Part shown: positions 7,854-16,601 of the stretch, piece after piece
Layout of the letters: each line of letters starts with the position of its first letter
Position numbering within the stretch: the first letter of the stretch is position 1
Assembly: GCF_013375035.1 (NCBI RefSeq)
Contig: NZ_CP056032.1
Span: 2,030,001-2,094,000, forward strand
Direction of reading: 5' to 3'
Length of the DNA stretch: 64,000 bases
DNA from: Spirosoma sp. KUDC1026
GTDB lineage: Bacteria > Bacteroidota > Bacteroidia > Cytophagales > Spirosomataceae
The notes under the pieces: model-generated
What the model was told of the DNA's origin: nothing
The model's database searches: none
Seen by the model: the letters and a program-made list of their open reading frames with translations, nothing else
Translations under genes and position numbers: made by a program

Positions 7854-9281
7854 ATGAAAAAACTGGCTACAATACTTTACTTTCTTTCGGTTACGTCCTT
7901 CACCTTCGCCCAGACCGGGGCTGATACAACCGCCCGTATTGAAAAGATATTCAGCCGATATCAGTCCCAAAATCCGGGTTGTCAACTGGCGGTCTCGCGT
8001 AATGGCAAGGTTATTTTCTCCAGAGCCTGGGGCATGGCCGACCTGGAACACAACCTGCCTCTAACGACCGAGTCAATCATTGAAGCCGGTTCGGTGTCGA
8101 AGCAGTTTACCGCAGCGGCTGTGCTGCTGCTTGAACAACAGGGCAGGTTGTCACTCGATGATGATATTCGCAGATATATTCCGGAGATGCCTGATTATGG
8201 TACGCCGATCACGCTCCGGCGGATGATGCACCACGCGAGTGGCCTGCGCGATTGGGGAAGTGTAGCGGGTATTGCCGGCTGGCCCCGCACTACCAAGACG
8301 TACAATAACAACGACGCGCTGGACATTATCGTCCATCAGAAAGCGCTCAATCACAAACCCGGCGACGAGTTTCTGTACAGCAACTCGAACTATAACCTGT
8401 TTGCGATTTTGGTGGAACGGGTTAGCGGCATGAGCCTGGCCGAGTATACCCGCAAATACATTTTCGAACCGGCGGGAATGACGCACACTCAGTGGCGTGA
8501 CAATTTCAAACGTATCGTGCAGAATCGGGCCATTGCTTACGAAAAAACGGCTGATAGATACGAAACCGACATGCCGAATGAATATGTCTACGGCAACGGT
8601 GGCCTGCTGACAACAACCGAAGACCTGCTGAAATGGAACGACTACTACTGGGGCGGTCAATTCGGTCGCCCGTCGCTATTGCCGAAGCAACTGACGATAG
8701 AAGTGTTCAATAATAAAACGACCTATCCGTATGGGGCAGGCTTGTTTGTGAGCAAAGCCAAAGGGCAGGACTACGTGTACCACACCGGATCAACGGCCAG
8801 CTATCGGGCTATGCTGGAGCGTTATCCACAACAAAACTTGTCTATTGCCTGGCTGAGTAACACGTCGGAGTTCGATACGGCTTCGTACAATGTCATACGC
8901 GAGGTTGGCAACCTGTTTGTCCCCGATCGGAGTGCGACCTCGGACAAAGCCACTGTCGGAAACACCAGCCCAAAGCAGCCAGAAACGTTCGCAATATCGG
9001 CGGCTACGTTGGCGAGCTATGCCGGTACCTACGAGTCGGATGAAGCGCAGGCAACTTTCACGGTAATGGACCGGAATGGGAGGCTGGTTTTGCGTCAGGC
9101 CCCCGGCGTTGATGTAGAGCTCCTGCCGATAGGCGAGAACATCTTCAAGGTTACTGCCGGTGGCCGTGGGCTATCCGGAGCCACCATTACATTTGTACGC
9201 AATAATCTGGATGTCAATGGCTTGAACGTAACGGTTTCTCGGGCGCGAAACGTGTCGTTTCAGAAGAAATCAAAACAGTAA
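7854..9281 (+). CDS. Serine hydrolase, class C beta-lactamase/DD-peptidase family, secreted
   Basis: Starting at the ATG at 7854 gives 475 residues with a clear signal peptide (MKKLATILYFLSVTSFTFAQ). The penicillin-binding fold is shown by SVSK at residues 80-83 (nucleophile Ser and Lys), YSNSNY near 175 (the YxN motif) and HTGS near 310 in place of KTG. A C-terminal DUF3471-like domain of about 100 residues follows (LASYAGTYESDEAQATFTV). Family members are periplasmic esterases, DD-peptidases or beta-lactamase relatives. The HTGS form and the extra domain favour an esterase or D-amino peptidase over a true beta-lactamase. It is monocistronic. Confidence 0.88.
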   Translation: MKKLATILYFLSVTSFTFAQTGADTTARIEKIFSRYQSQNPGCQLAVSRNGKVIFSRAWGMADLEHNLPLTTESIIEAGSVSKQFTAAAVLLLEQQGRLSLDDDIRRYIPEMPDYGTPITLRRMMHHASGLRDWGSVAGIAGWPRTTKTYNNNDALDIIVHQKALNHKPGDEFLYSNSNYNLFAILVERVSGMSLAEYTRKYIFEPAGMTHTQWRDNFKRIVQNRAIAYEKTADRYETDMPNEYVYGNGGLLTTTEDLLKWNDYYWGGQFGRPSLLPKQLTIEVFNNKTTYPYGAGLFVSKAKGQDYVYHTGSTASYRAMLERYPQQNLSIAWLSNTSEFDTASYNVIREVGNLFVPDRSATSDKATVGNTSPKQPETFAISAATLASYAGTYESDEAQATFTVMDRNGRLVLRQAPGVDVELLPIGENIFKVTAGGRGLSGATITFVRNNLDVNGLNVTVSRARNVSFQKKSKQ

Positions 9282-9344
9282 AATTAGCCGTAATGTACCT
9301 TCTATGTCATTATTGTCAAGTAGACGCCAATTGAGAAAAACAGT

Positions 9345-9785
9345 ATGACGCCATTACCCATAAAACTGAACCCGTATCTGTTCTTCGGCGGAAACTGCCG
9401 GGAAGCGATGGAATTTTACCAGCGCGTTTTTGGTGGAGAGCTGACGCTATCACCGTTTAGCGAAAGCCCAGAAGGCGCGCACAAAGATCCCAAAGCCAAC
9501 AGCGAGGAGGTGAAAAACAAAATCATGTACGCCAAGCTGAGTGGTGACGTGGAGCTGTTAGCCAGCGACAATCCGCACAATACCGACGCGAAGAATACAG
9601 GCCAGTTCAGTCTGTCGCTGGAAGGTGCTGACGAGGAAAAGCTAAGCGGCTATTTTGATAAACTTTCCGAAAATGGTCAGGTTACCTCACCCCTGCAGAA
9701 GCAGTTCTGGGGCGATACGTTCGGGATGGTAACCGATCAATACGGGATCAACTGGATGATGAATATTACGGCTGCTCAGCAGTGA
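9345..9785 (+). CDS. VOC-family (PhnB/glyoxalase-like) protein
   Basis: The 146-residue protein begins with NPYLFFGGNCREAMEFYQRVFGGEL, the hallmark of PhnB-like 3-demethylubiquinone-9 3-methyltransferase-like proteins in the vicinal oxygen chelate superfamily. The C-terminal half ends in WGDTFGMVTDQYGINWMMN, also typical. Such proteins bind metal and small substrates, but individual functions are mostly unknown. It is followed at once by a 21-base-arm terminator shared with the convergent Dabb gene. Confidence 0.85.
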   Translation: MTPLPIKLNPYLFFGGNCREAMEFYQRVFGGELTLSPFSESPEGAHKDPKANSEEVKNKIMYAKLSGDVELLASDNPHNTDAKNTGQFSLSLEGADEEKLSGYFDKLSENGQVTSPLQKQFWGDTFGMVTDQYGINWMMNITAAQQ

Positions 9786-9797
9786 AATCGCCTGTTG

Positions 9798-9846
9798 ATC
9801 AACTGCAAAAGGGTGGCTCTACGAAAGCCACCCTTTTGCAGTTGAT
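9798..9846. terminator. Bidirectional terminator between VOC and Dabb genes
   Basis: A perfect 21-base inverted repeat (9798-9818 and 9826-9846) with a 7-base loop CTACGAA lies between the convergent stops at 9785 and 9860. Confidence 0.75.
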
Positions 9847-9859
9847 AGGTTATCGGCTG

Positions 9860-10255
9860 TTACTTCGCCTGATTGGTAAAATCAACGACGGTCAGATCGG
9901 CCAGCCAGGGACCGACGATGGTACCGAATTCCTTGTGGGCGGGGTGGGGGAGGTAGTCGTCCCGGTCCTTCTCGTTGTCGAAGGTCAGAATAAAGGCGTG
10001 GGTAAGGCCATGAGCGTGGTTTTCGGGGCTGTTGTTGGTACCCCACTGGAATCCTTTGATCTGTTTGATTTTCGAGGGCAGCGCTTCGAAGGCTGCCAGG
10101 ATTTCTTTCAGCTTCTCGGGCGTCGTTTCGGGTTTGAATTTGAAGAGCACTATATGCTGTACGGACGTGTTCTTGGTCATCTTTTTAGGTGGTTTAGCCA
10201 TCCCACTGGCTGAAAAAAGTAACGTAAAGGCTAGTAAGGCAAGGATTTGTTTCAT
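9860..10255 (-). CDS. Dabb-family (stress-responsive alpha/beta-barrel) exported protein
   Basis: This 131-residue protein has a signal peptide (MKQILALLAFTLLFSASGMA). The mature domain starts QHIVLFKFKPETTPEKLKEI and continues with GFQWGTNNSPENHAHGLTHAFILTF and HPAHKEFG. This is the Dabb (stress-response A/B barrel) pattern with its conserved histidine-rich centre. Plant relatives are stress-induced or act as polyketide cyclases, while bacterial exported versions are uncharacterised. It converges on the VOC gene across a strong shared terminator. Confidence 0.88.
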   Translation of the reverse strand: MKQILALLAFTLLFSASGMAKPPKKMTKNTSVQHIVLFKFKPETTPEKLKEILAAFEALPSKIKQIKGFQWGTNNSPENHAHGLTHAFILTFDNEKDRDDYLPHPAHKEFGTIVGPWLADLTVVDFTNQAK

Positions 10256-10311
10256 TGGTACAGGGGTTGAAAAAAGGTAAAATCGTACAGGTAATATTGA
10301 CGTAGATCGGT

Positions 10312-10704
10312 TTACTGCTCAACAATACTCAGATTGTCGATTCGATCAAAATGCTTTCGGTTTAAAGTGGCTATAGGTAAGCTGTGTGTCACAGCAGTAG
10401 CGGCAATGAATAAATCTGCGAGAGCGATTTGCTTCCGTTTACGTTTTAGTCCCGCGTTGATCTGAACGGCTGTATCGACGCAGGGTGCATCAAATGGAAA
10501 GACAGTTAGCGTCTGCAATACACGGTCCCAAAATAGTAATTGGCTCTGGGTTGCACCCGCGTAAATTTCGTATTTGGTGATGGACGAAATGGCAAAGCGG
10601 TACCCTTGTCTCACCAAAGCAATCCAGACAGAATTGTTCTTGTCTGTCTTTCGGTAGTAATCAATCAGAATAGACGTATCGACCAGAATTACTTCGTTCG
10701 CCAT
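10312..10704 (-). CDS. PIN-domain toxin, VapC-like
   Basis: The 130-residue PIN domain has the expected acidic residues: D near position 9 in ILVDTSILIDYY, E near 46 in TKYEIYAG, and D near 97 in ALADLFIAATA. VapC toxins are Mg-dependent ribonucleases that usually cut tRNA or rRNA and are held inactive by a partner. The start overlaps the end of the upstream gene by 16 bases, as is usual for toxin-antitoxin pairs. No signal peptide is seen. Confidence 0.85.
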   Translation of the reverse strand: MANEVILVDTSILIDYYRKTDKNNSVWIALVRQGYRFAISSITKYEIYAGATQSQLLFWDRVLQTLTVFPFDAPCVDTAVQINAGLKRKRKQIALADLFIAATAVTHSLPIATLNRKHFDRIDNLSIVEQ

Positions 10705-10916
10705 TGGTTGATTGCTTCCCGATTCGCATCAATCGTGTCCAGTTGTTTTTGGGTGGCCACGGGGCCGTTCAACAGTAACGCTTCAAGGTCAGTGTTCACG
10801 TCTGCGATTCTGGTATTTTGCTCAATCTCCGCTTTAAGTTTGTTTAGCTGGCTGACTGGCAGCGTTTTGATGATCTGCACCAGCTGGTCGAAACCAATAT
10901 CTATTTGAACTTGCAT
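10689..10916 (-). CDS. Putative antitoxin partner of the PIN toxin
   Basis: I choose the internal ATG at 10916, which gives 75 residues. An in-frame ATG at 10946 is possible and would add ten residues of unlike composition. The protein is acidic-helical (FDQLVQIIKTLPVSQLNKLKAEIE) and ends in an Asn/Arg-rich tail (REAINQWRTK). It resembles the short DUF2281-like or helical antitoxins that precede VapC genes in Bacteroidota and cyanobacteria, and lacks an evident AbrB or ribbon-helix-helix DNA-binding motif. The antitoxin role is inferred from position and overlap. Confidence 0.65.
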   Translation of the reverse strand: MQVQIDIGFDQLVQIIKTLPVSQLNKLKAEIEQNTRIADVNTDLEALLLNGPVATQKQLDTIDANREAINQWRTK

Positions 10917-10957
10917 AGAATCAAAAGTAAAGCCGAAGTTAGCCATTTATCAACAAA

Positions 10958-10995
10958 AGAAACGGGTTAACCCAAGCTTAGGTTAACCCGTTTCT
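10958..10995 (-). terminator. Terminator of icd
   Basis: A perfect 15-base inverted repeat (10958-10972 and 10981-10995) with an 8-base loop lies 17 bases past the icd stop. On the minus strand it runs into TTCTTTTGTTG. Confidence 0.8.
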
Positions 10996-11011
10996 TGACG
11001 TCTGCTGACAA

Positions 11012-12229
11012 TTAAGCCAGTTTGGCTTTCAGGTTTTCGTCCAGCGCTTCCAGGAAGTCTTCGGTGTACAGGTAGTGCTCACCAGCTACCAGTTTCGTGC
11101 CCGCTGGGAAAGCTGACAGCGCCAGGTCTTTCGTCATTTTGCCGCTTTCTACGGTCTCTACGCAAACCGCTTCGAGGGCGTTAGCGAAGTCGATCAGGGG
11201 CTGGTTGTCGTCCAGTTTGCCGCGGAAAGCCAGACCACGCGTCCAGGCGTAGATCGAAGCTATTGGGTTCGTTGAGGTTTTGTTACCTTTCTGATATTCG
11301 CGGTAGTGTCGCGTAACCGTACCGTGAGCTGCTTCGGCTTCCTGCGTTTTTCCGTCTGGCGTAACCAGTACCGAGGTCATCAGACCCAGCGAACCGAAGC
11401 CCTGCGCTACAGTATCCGACTGAACGTCGCCGTCGTAGTTTTTGCAGGCCCACACAAAGTTACCTTCCCACTTCAACGCCGATGCGACCATGTCATCGAT
11501 CAGACGGTGTTCGTAGTGAACTTTGTCTTTATACTCGGTCTCGTACACTTCCTGGAAGATGTCCTTGAAGCGACCGTCGTATTTTTTCAGGATCGTGTTC
11601 TTGGTCGATAGGTACAGCGGCCAGCCTTTGTCAAGCGCTACGTTAAAGCAGGCCCGGGCAAAGCCACGGATCGACTCGTCAACGTTGTACATACCCATGG
11701 CAACACCACCTCCTTTGAACTGATACACGTCAAATTCCTGTACGCTACCGTCCTCACCTTCGAACTTCATCGTCAGTTTACCAGGTCCTGGTACGACGAA
11801 ATCCGTAGCGCGGTACTGATCACCGAACGCGTGACGACCGATGATGATCGGCGCGGTCCAGTTCGTAACCAAACGGGGTACGTTGCTCATCACGATTGGC
11901 TCGCGGAACACGGTACCATCCAGAATATTGCGGATTGTGCCGTTCGGCGACTTCCACATTTGTTTCAGGTTGAATTCTTTGACGCGATCTTCGTCAGGCG
12001 TGATGGTCGCGCATTTGATACCAACACCGTATTCTTTGATCGCGTTAGCTGCGTCAATGGTTACCTGGTCATTGGTTTCATCACGGTACTCGATGCCGAG
12101 GTCGTAATATTTAATATCAACATCAACGTAGGGCAGAATCAGCTTGTCCTTGATGAATTTCCAGATGATGCGGGTCATTTCGTCGCCATCCAGTTCCACC
12201 ACCGGATTCGCTACTTTAATCTTTTCCAT
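11012..12229 (-). CDS. icd: NADP-dependent isocitrate dehydrogenase, eukaryote-like homodimeric type
   Basis: The 405-residue protein begins [17 protein letters not shown] and carries the substrate stretch [19 protein letters not shown] near residues 93-112. Next come the metal-binding region IDDMVASAL near 245 and [16 protein letters not shown] near 303, the adenine-binding loop. This is the subfamily II enzyme found in mitochondria and many Bacteroidota, which converts isocitrate to 2-oxoglutarate with NADP in the TCA cycle. Length and all motifs are complete. It has its own promoter box and terminator, so it is monocistronic. Confidence 0.96.
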   Translation of the reverse strand: MEKIKVANPVVELDGDEMTRIIWKFIKDKLILPYVDVDIKYYDLGIEYRDETNDQVTIDAANAIKEYGVGIKCATITPDEDRVKEFNLKQMWKSPNGTIRNILDGTVFREPIVMSNVPRLVTNWTAPIIIGRHAFGDQYRATDFVVPGPGKLTMKFEGEDGSVQEFDVYQFKGGGVAMGMYNVDESIRGFARACFNVALDKGWPLYLSTKNTILKKYDGRFKDIFQEVYETEYKDKVHYEHRLIDDMVASALKWEGNFVWACKNYDGDVQSDTVAQGFGSLGLMTSVLVTPDGKTQEAEAAHGTVTRHYREYQKGNKTSTNPIASIYAWTRGLAFRGKLDDNQPLIDFANALEAVCVETVESGKMTKDLALSAFPAGTKLVAGEHYLYTEDFLEALDENLKAKLA

Positions 12230-12273
12230 TGTACTTGGGTAAAGAGTGATTAAAAGGAGACAAGAACTGCGGG

Positions 12274-12281
12274 CAAAAGTA
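12274..12281 (-). promoter_or_regulatory. Candidate -7 box of icd
   Basis: On the minus strand TACTTTTG fits TAnnTTTG and sits 44 bases before the icd ATG. No exact -33 TTTG is seen. Confidence 0.45.
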
Positions 12282-12474
12282 CGTAAAAACGATAAAAGAC
12301 CTGTGCCGGAAGGTAGACTGATCCAATTTAGGCGTAGCCGGCCTGGAATCCGTAAACTGCGCTGACTGGTTTTTATGTGTAAGTAATCACTTAAATCAGC
12401 CGCGAAACGGATAAAAAGCCGTTATTTCCCTTTTTTATACGTGACCGTTGTTTCTGAACCCGAACGATAACCCC

Positions 12475-15168
12475 ATGCGAAGTACCAGTGCTGCTACTGC
12501 CTTGTTTAAATCAATAATGCTCCTCATAGGTAGTCTGCTGACAGCAGCAGGCAGTAGGGCGCAGGCCTCGGGTACGCCCATTAACTTACGCTGTGAGTAC
12601 CTGATAAATCCACTTGGGATCGACGCGCGACAGCCGCGATTTACCTGGCAGGTAGACGATTCGCAACGGGGCGCTCGTCAAAGGGCCTACCAGCTCTGGG
12701 TGAGTACGGACTCGCTGGCTTTGGCGAAAGGGAATGCTGAACAATGGTCGTCTGGTAAGATTACGTCAGATAGGCAACTCGTTACGTACGCTGGAAAACC
12801 GCTGCAGCCCTTCACCAAATACTACTGGCGGTTAATGACCTGGGATAAGGATAGTAAGCCAGGAACTGGGCAGACGGCTAGTTTCGAGACAGGTATGATG
12901 GAGTCAGCTAACTGGCAGGGCGCCTGGATCAGCGACACGCGCGACGTAAACCTGAAACCGGCTCCCTATTTCCGGAAGGCCTTTGAAACGAAAAAGAAAA
13001 TCAAGAGCGCCCGGGCTTACATCGCCGTGGCCGGTCTGTACGAACTGTCGATCAATGGGCAGAAAGTGGGTAATCACCGGCTCGATCCTATGTACACCCG
13101 CTTCGACCGACGGACGCTCTACGTCACCTACGACGTAACGAATCACCTGAAGTCGGGGAAAAATGCTGTTGGTGTTCTACTGGGCAATGGCTGGTACAAT
13201 CACCAGTCGACGGCGGTCTGGTATTTTCACGAAGCGCCCTGGCGCAACCGGCCAGCGTTCTGTCTGGATATGCGCATTACATACGACGATGGTACGACGG
13301 AAACCGTTACGTCGGGGAAAGACTGGAAAACGGCCCTGAGTCCGGTCGTTTTCAACAGTATTTATACCGCCGAACATTACGACGCCCGACTGGAGCAACC
13401 CGGCTGGAACACGGCGGATTTCGACGACTCGAAATGGAAAGAGGTCATGTACCGGTCGGCTCCCTCGGAGAACGTGGTGGCGCAGGCGATGCACCCCGTC
13501 CGGAACGTAGAAACCATCCCAGCAAAAACAATTAAAAAACTGGATGATACAACCTATGTGTTTGATCTTGGCCGGAATATTTCCGGGGTGAGCCAGATTC
13601 GGGTCAAAGGTCCTGCGGGCACGACGCTCCACCTGAAACATGGCGAACGGCTCAACAAGAACGGAAGCGGCCATGTCGACCAATCCAATATCAACGAACA
13701 CTACCGACCCACCGATAACAGCGACCCGTTCCAGGTCGATTTGCTAACATTGAGCGGCAGGGAGGACGTGTTCATGCCGCGCTTCAACTATAAAGGTTTT
13801 CAGTACGTAGAAGTCACCAGCGATAAACCTGTTACGTTGACGACCGAAAGTCTGATGGGCTACTTCATGCACAGCGACGTACCGGCCGTGGGAAAAGTCA
13901 ACTCGTCGAACCCAACCATCGACAAGATCTGGTGGGCCGCCAACAATTCGTATCTGTCGAACCTGTTCGGTTACCCGACCGACTGCCCGCAGCGGGAAAA
14001 AAATGGCTGGACGGGCGATGCGCACATCGCCAGCGAAACGGGTCTGTATAACTTTGATGGGATTACCATCTACGAAAAGTGGCTGGCCGATCACCGCGAC
14101 GAGCAGCAACCGAACGGGGTACTGCCGTCCATTATTCCAACCGATGGCTGGGGCTACGAGTGGGGGAATGGCCCTGACTGGACGAGTACCATTGCTATCA
14201 TTCCCTGGAACATCTATCTGTTCTACGGCGATACGAAACTGCTGGCCGACTGCTACGGCAATATCAAACGGTACGTCGATCACATCAACGAGCAATACCC
14301 GTCTGGTCTGACGACCTGGGGCCTGGGCGATTGGGTACCGGTAAAATCGAAATCGCCGGTTGAACTGACGTCAACGGCGCACTACTTCGCCGACGTAACG
14401 ATTCTGGCCAAGGCGGCTAACGTATTGGGAAAACAGGCAGACCATGCCTACTACATGGCGTTGGCCGGGAAAATCAAAAAGGCGTTCAACGACAAATACC
14501 TGAACCAGCAAACAGCGCTGTATAGCACCGGCCTGCAAACCGAACTAAGCGTGCCGTTGTACTGGGGGCTGGTTCCTGACGATCTGAAACGTAACGTAGC
14601 GGCTAACCTGGCCAAGCGCGTTGCCGCCGACAACAACCACCTCGACGTTGGTCTGCTCGGCACCAAGGCTATTCTGGGTGCGCTCAGCGACAACGGGCAG
14701 GCTGATGTAGCGTATACACTAGCAGCTCAGGAAACATACCCATCCTGGGGCTGGTGGATCGCGAATGGGGCTACTACGTTGTACGAAAACTGGGACATCA
14801 ATGCAAAACACGACATCTCGCTTAACCACATCATGTTCGGCGCCGTTGGCGGGTGGTTTTATCAGGGACTAGGTGGGATCAAGCCCGATCCGCAGCAACC
14901 AGGTTTTAAAAACGTCCTGCTGGAACCCAATTTTGTGAAGGGGCTCGATCAGTTTGCGGCTTCGCACGACGGACCCTACGGGACGATTCGTTCAGGCTGG
15001 AAACGGAGCGGAACCAGTATTTCGTATAACGTAACGATTCCGCCCAACTCGACGGCTACGTTGGTGCTGGCGAACGGCCGAAAGGCGTACGAAAACGGCA
15101 AAGCGCTACCGGCTCAGCAGAATAAGACTGTATTACAGGCTGGTACGTATCAGCTGGAGATTCGATAA
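12475..15168 (+). CDS. Alpha-L-rhamnosidase, GH78
   Basis: From the ATG at 12475 the product is 897 residues with a signal peptide ending near AAGSRAQA. The domain order is that of GH78 enzymes: an N-terminal fibronectin-like domain (LRCEYLINPLGIDARQPRFTW, quoted in part), beta-sandwich domains (AYIAVAGLYELSINGQKVG), then the (alpha/alpha)6 catalytic barrel with DCPQREKNGWTGDAHI near residues 502-517. That stretch holds the conserved acidic residues, and a C-terminal beta domain follows. It releases L-rhamnose from plant or bacterial polysaccharides and glycosides in the periplasm or at the surface. The next gene is a sugar-type oxidoreductase, which fits a small carbohydrate locus. A TTG 27 bases upstream is a less likely start. 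Confidence 0.93.
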   Translation: MRSTSAATALFKSIMLLIGSLLTAAGSRAQASGTPINLRCEYLINPLGIDARQPRFTWQVDDSQRGARQRAYQLWVSTDSLALAKGNAEQWSSGKITSDRQLVTYAGKPLQPFTKYYWRLMTWDKDSKPGTGQTASFETGMMESANWQGAWISDTRDVNLKPAPYFRKAFETKKKIKSARAYIAVAGLYELSINGQKVGNHRLDPMYTRFDRRTLYVTYDVTNHLKSGKNAVGVLLGNGWYNHQSTAVWYFHEAPWRNRPAFCLDMRITYDDGTTETVTSGKDWKTALSPVVFNSIYTAEHYDARLEQPGWNTADFDDSKWKEVMYRSAPSENVVAQAMHPVRNVETIPAKTIKKLDDTTYVFDLGRNISGVSQIRVKGPAGTTLHLKHGERLNKNGSGHVDQSNINEHYRPTDNSDPFQVDLLTLSGREDVFMPRFNYKGFQYVEVTSDKPVTLTTESLMGYFMHSDVPAVGKVNSSNPTIDKIWWAANNSYLSNLFGYPTDCPQREKNGWTGDAHIASETGLYNFDGITIYEKWLADHRDEQQPNGVLPSIIPTDGWGYEWGNGPDWTSTIAIIPWNIYLFYGDTKLLADCYGNIKRYVDHINEQYPSGLTTWGLGDWVPVKSKSPVELTSTAHYFADVTILAKAANVLGKQADHAYYMALAGKIKKAFNDKYLNQQTALYSTGLQTELSVPLYWGLVPDDLKRNVAANLAKRVAADNNHLDVGLLGTKAILGALSDNGQADVAYTLAAQETYPSWGWWIANGATTLYENWDINAKHDISLNHIMFGAVGGWFYQGLGGIKPDPQQPGFKNVLLEPNFVKGLDQFAASHDGPYGTIRSGWKRSGTSISYNVTIPPNSTATLVLANGRKAYENGKALPAQQNKTVLQAGTYQLEIR

Positions 15169-15179
15169 GTAATAAAGCT

Positions 15180-15319
15180 TTTTCAACACAGAGGCCCGGA
15201 GAACACGGAGGTTTTAGACGATGGGATGATAGACATAAGACAAAAAATTACTGCTCCGCTCTTTCGTCTTGTGTCTTTTTTCTTTCTTCCCGATAGGCTC
15301 CGTGCCTCTGTGTTGAAAA
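15180..15319. repeat. Two-tier long hairpin between GH78 and oxidoreductase genes
   Basis: The outer arms 15180-15201 and 15298-15319 are reverse complements over 22 bases with one mismatch (TTTTCAACACAGAGGC... and its inverse). Inside, 15231-15241 pairs with 15266-15276 (10 of 11). The words CACAGAGGC and CACGGAG are of a type seen in dispersed intergenic repeats of several phyla, which is recall, not a search. It could be a terminator, a dispersed repeat, or both. Confidence 0.65.
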
Positions 15320-15342
15320 CCATTTTTTAAACCACGCAACAG

Positions 15343-16503
15343 ATGAAAAAATCACTCAACGTCGGTATCGTTGGCTATAAGTTCATGGGCAAGGCGCATA
15401 GCAACGCCTGGAAAAAAGCCCCACTCTTTTTCGATGTACCCAGTCAGCCAATTCTGAAAGTAGCCTGCGGACGGAATCAGGCATCTCTGGACGAGTTTGC
15501 CAGAAACTGGGGTTGGGAAGAAACCGAAACTGACTGGCAAAAACTGGTTTCCCGGCCTGATATTGACATTGTTGATATCGCCCTGCCGCAACAGCTGCAC
15601 TACGACGTAGCCATTGCCGCTGCCAAAGCCGGGAAGCATATCTTCTGCGAAAAGCCACTGGCCATGAACAGTCAGCAGGCGGCTGAAATGCTGAAAGTGT
15701 GCCAGGAGAACAACGTCGTTCATTACCTCAACCACAATTATCGCCGGTTACCAGCGGTGCAACTGGCTAAAAAACTGATCGACGACGGGAAGATTGGCCG
15801 TATTTTTCACTGGCGCTGTGCTTACCAGCAAGACTGGATTGTTGACCCTAATTTCCCGCTGACGTGGCAATTGCGCAAAGAAACCGCCCAGGCCGGACCG
15901 CAGTGGGATCTGAACTCGCACGCCGTCGATCTGGCTCATTTCCTTGTTGGTGATATTGCGACGGTATCGGCCCTGACGACCAACTTTATCACCGAGCGAC
16001 CAATTGCCGACGAGTCGACCTCGGGAAACCTGAGCGCGCAAACCAAAGGCGACGAAAAAGGTCCCGTTACGGTGGAGGATGCTGCGCTGATGCTGGTCGA
16101 GTTTGCGAGTGGGGCCGTGGGCTCGTTCGAAGCGACCCGCTTTGCCAGTGGTCGAAAAAACGGACTGACGTTTGAAATATACGGCAGCGAAGGCAGCGTT
16201 ACGTTCGATCTGGAGCGTATGAACGAACTACGCTACTTCTCGCGGAACGACCCCGAAGGCGAGCAGGGTTTCCGGACCATTCTGGCGACTGATCCAACGC
16301 ATGCCTATATGCAGCACTGGTGGCCAGCGGGACACATCATTGGTTACGAACACACCTTCGTTCACGCCGTCGTCGATTTCCTGAATGCTATTGACAAGCA
16401 GACTACCATCGAACCCAACTTCGCGGACGGTCTGAAAACGATTCAGGTGCTGGAAGCGGGCTTACGTTCGGCGGAAAGTGGCCAGCGGGTGCGTATGAAC
16501 TAA
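15343..16503 (+). CDS. Gfo/Idh/MocA-family oxidoreductase
   Basis: The 386-residue protein opens with a Rossmann NAD(P) motif in the unusual form VGIVGYKFMGKAHSNAW. The family's EKP motif follows as HIFCEKPLAMNSQQA near residues 98-112, and later a GFO_IDH_MocA C-terminal domain (WDLNSHAVDLAHFLVG carries the conserved D and H). Members oxidise or reduce sugars, inositols and related polyols. The substrate is unknown here. The neighbouring rhamnosidase suggests sugar catabolism, and many Bacteroidota pair such enzymes with PVC-type dehydrogenases like the next, convergent gene. A bidirectional terminator follows. Confidence 0.9.
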   Translation: MKKSLNVGIVGYKFMGKAHSNAWKKAPLFFDVPSQPILKVACGRNQASLDEFARNWGWEETETDWQKLVSRPDIDIVDIALPQQLHYDVAIAAAKAGKHIFCEKPLAMNSQQAAEMLKVCQENNVVHYLNHNYRRLPAVQLAKKLIDDGKIGRIFHWRCAYQQDWIVDPNFPLTWQLRKETAQAGPQWDLNSHAVDLAHFLVGDIATVSALTTNFITERPIADESTSGNLSAQTKGDEKGPVTVEDAALMLVEFASGAVGSFEATRFASGRKNGLTFEIYGSEGSVTFDLERMNELRYFSRNDPEGEQGFRTILATDPTHAYMQHWWPAGHIIGYEHTFVHAVVDFLNAIDKQTTIEPNFADGLKTIQVLEAGLRSAESGQRVRMN

Positions 16504-16538
16504 TTGCGATTGCCAGGATGACCCGATACAACAACAAA

Positions 16539-16570
16539 AAAGCCTGCAGGAATCTGTTCCCGCAGGCTTT
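16539..16570. terminator. Bidirectional terminator
   Basis: AAAGCCTGC (16539-16547) and its inverse (16562-16570) flank a 14-base loop, with A- and T-runs on the outer sides. It sits between convergent stops at 16503 and 16602. Confidence 0.75.
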
Positions 16571-16601
16571 CAAAGGTTAACCTAAAAGCTACTTTCTCTA
16601 C

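Noticed and set aside
9782-10213. A 143-residue plus-strand gene opposite the Dabb gene
   Set aside because: It starts at a non-standard place inside the VOC stop region and runs through the terminator and antisense to a gene with clear family motifs.
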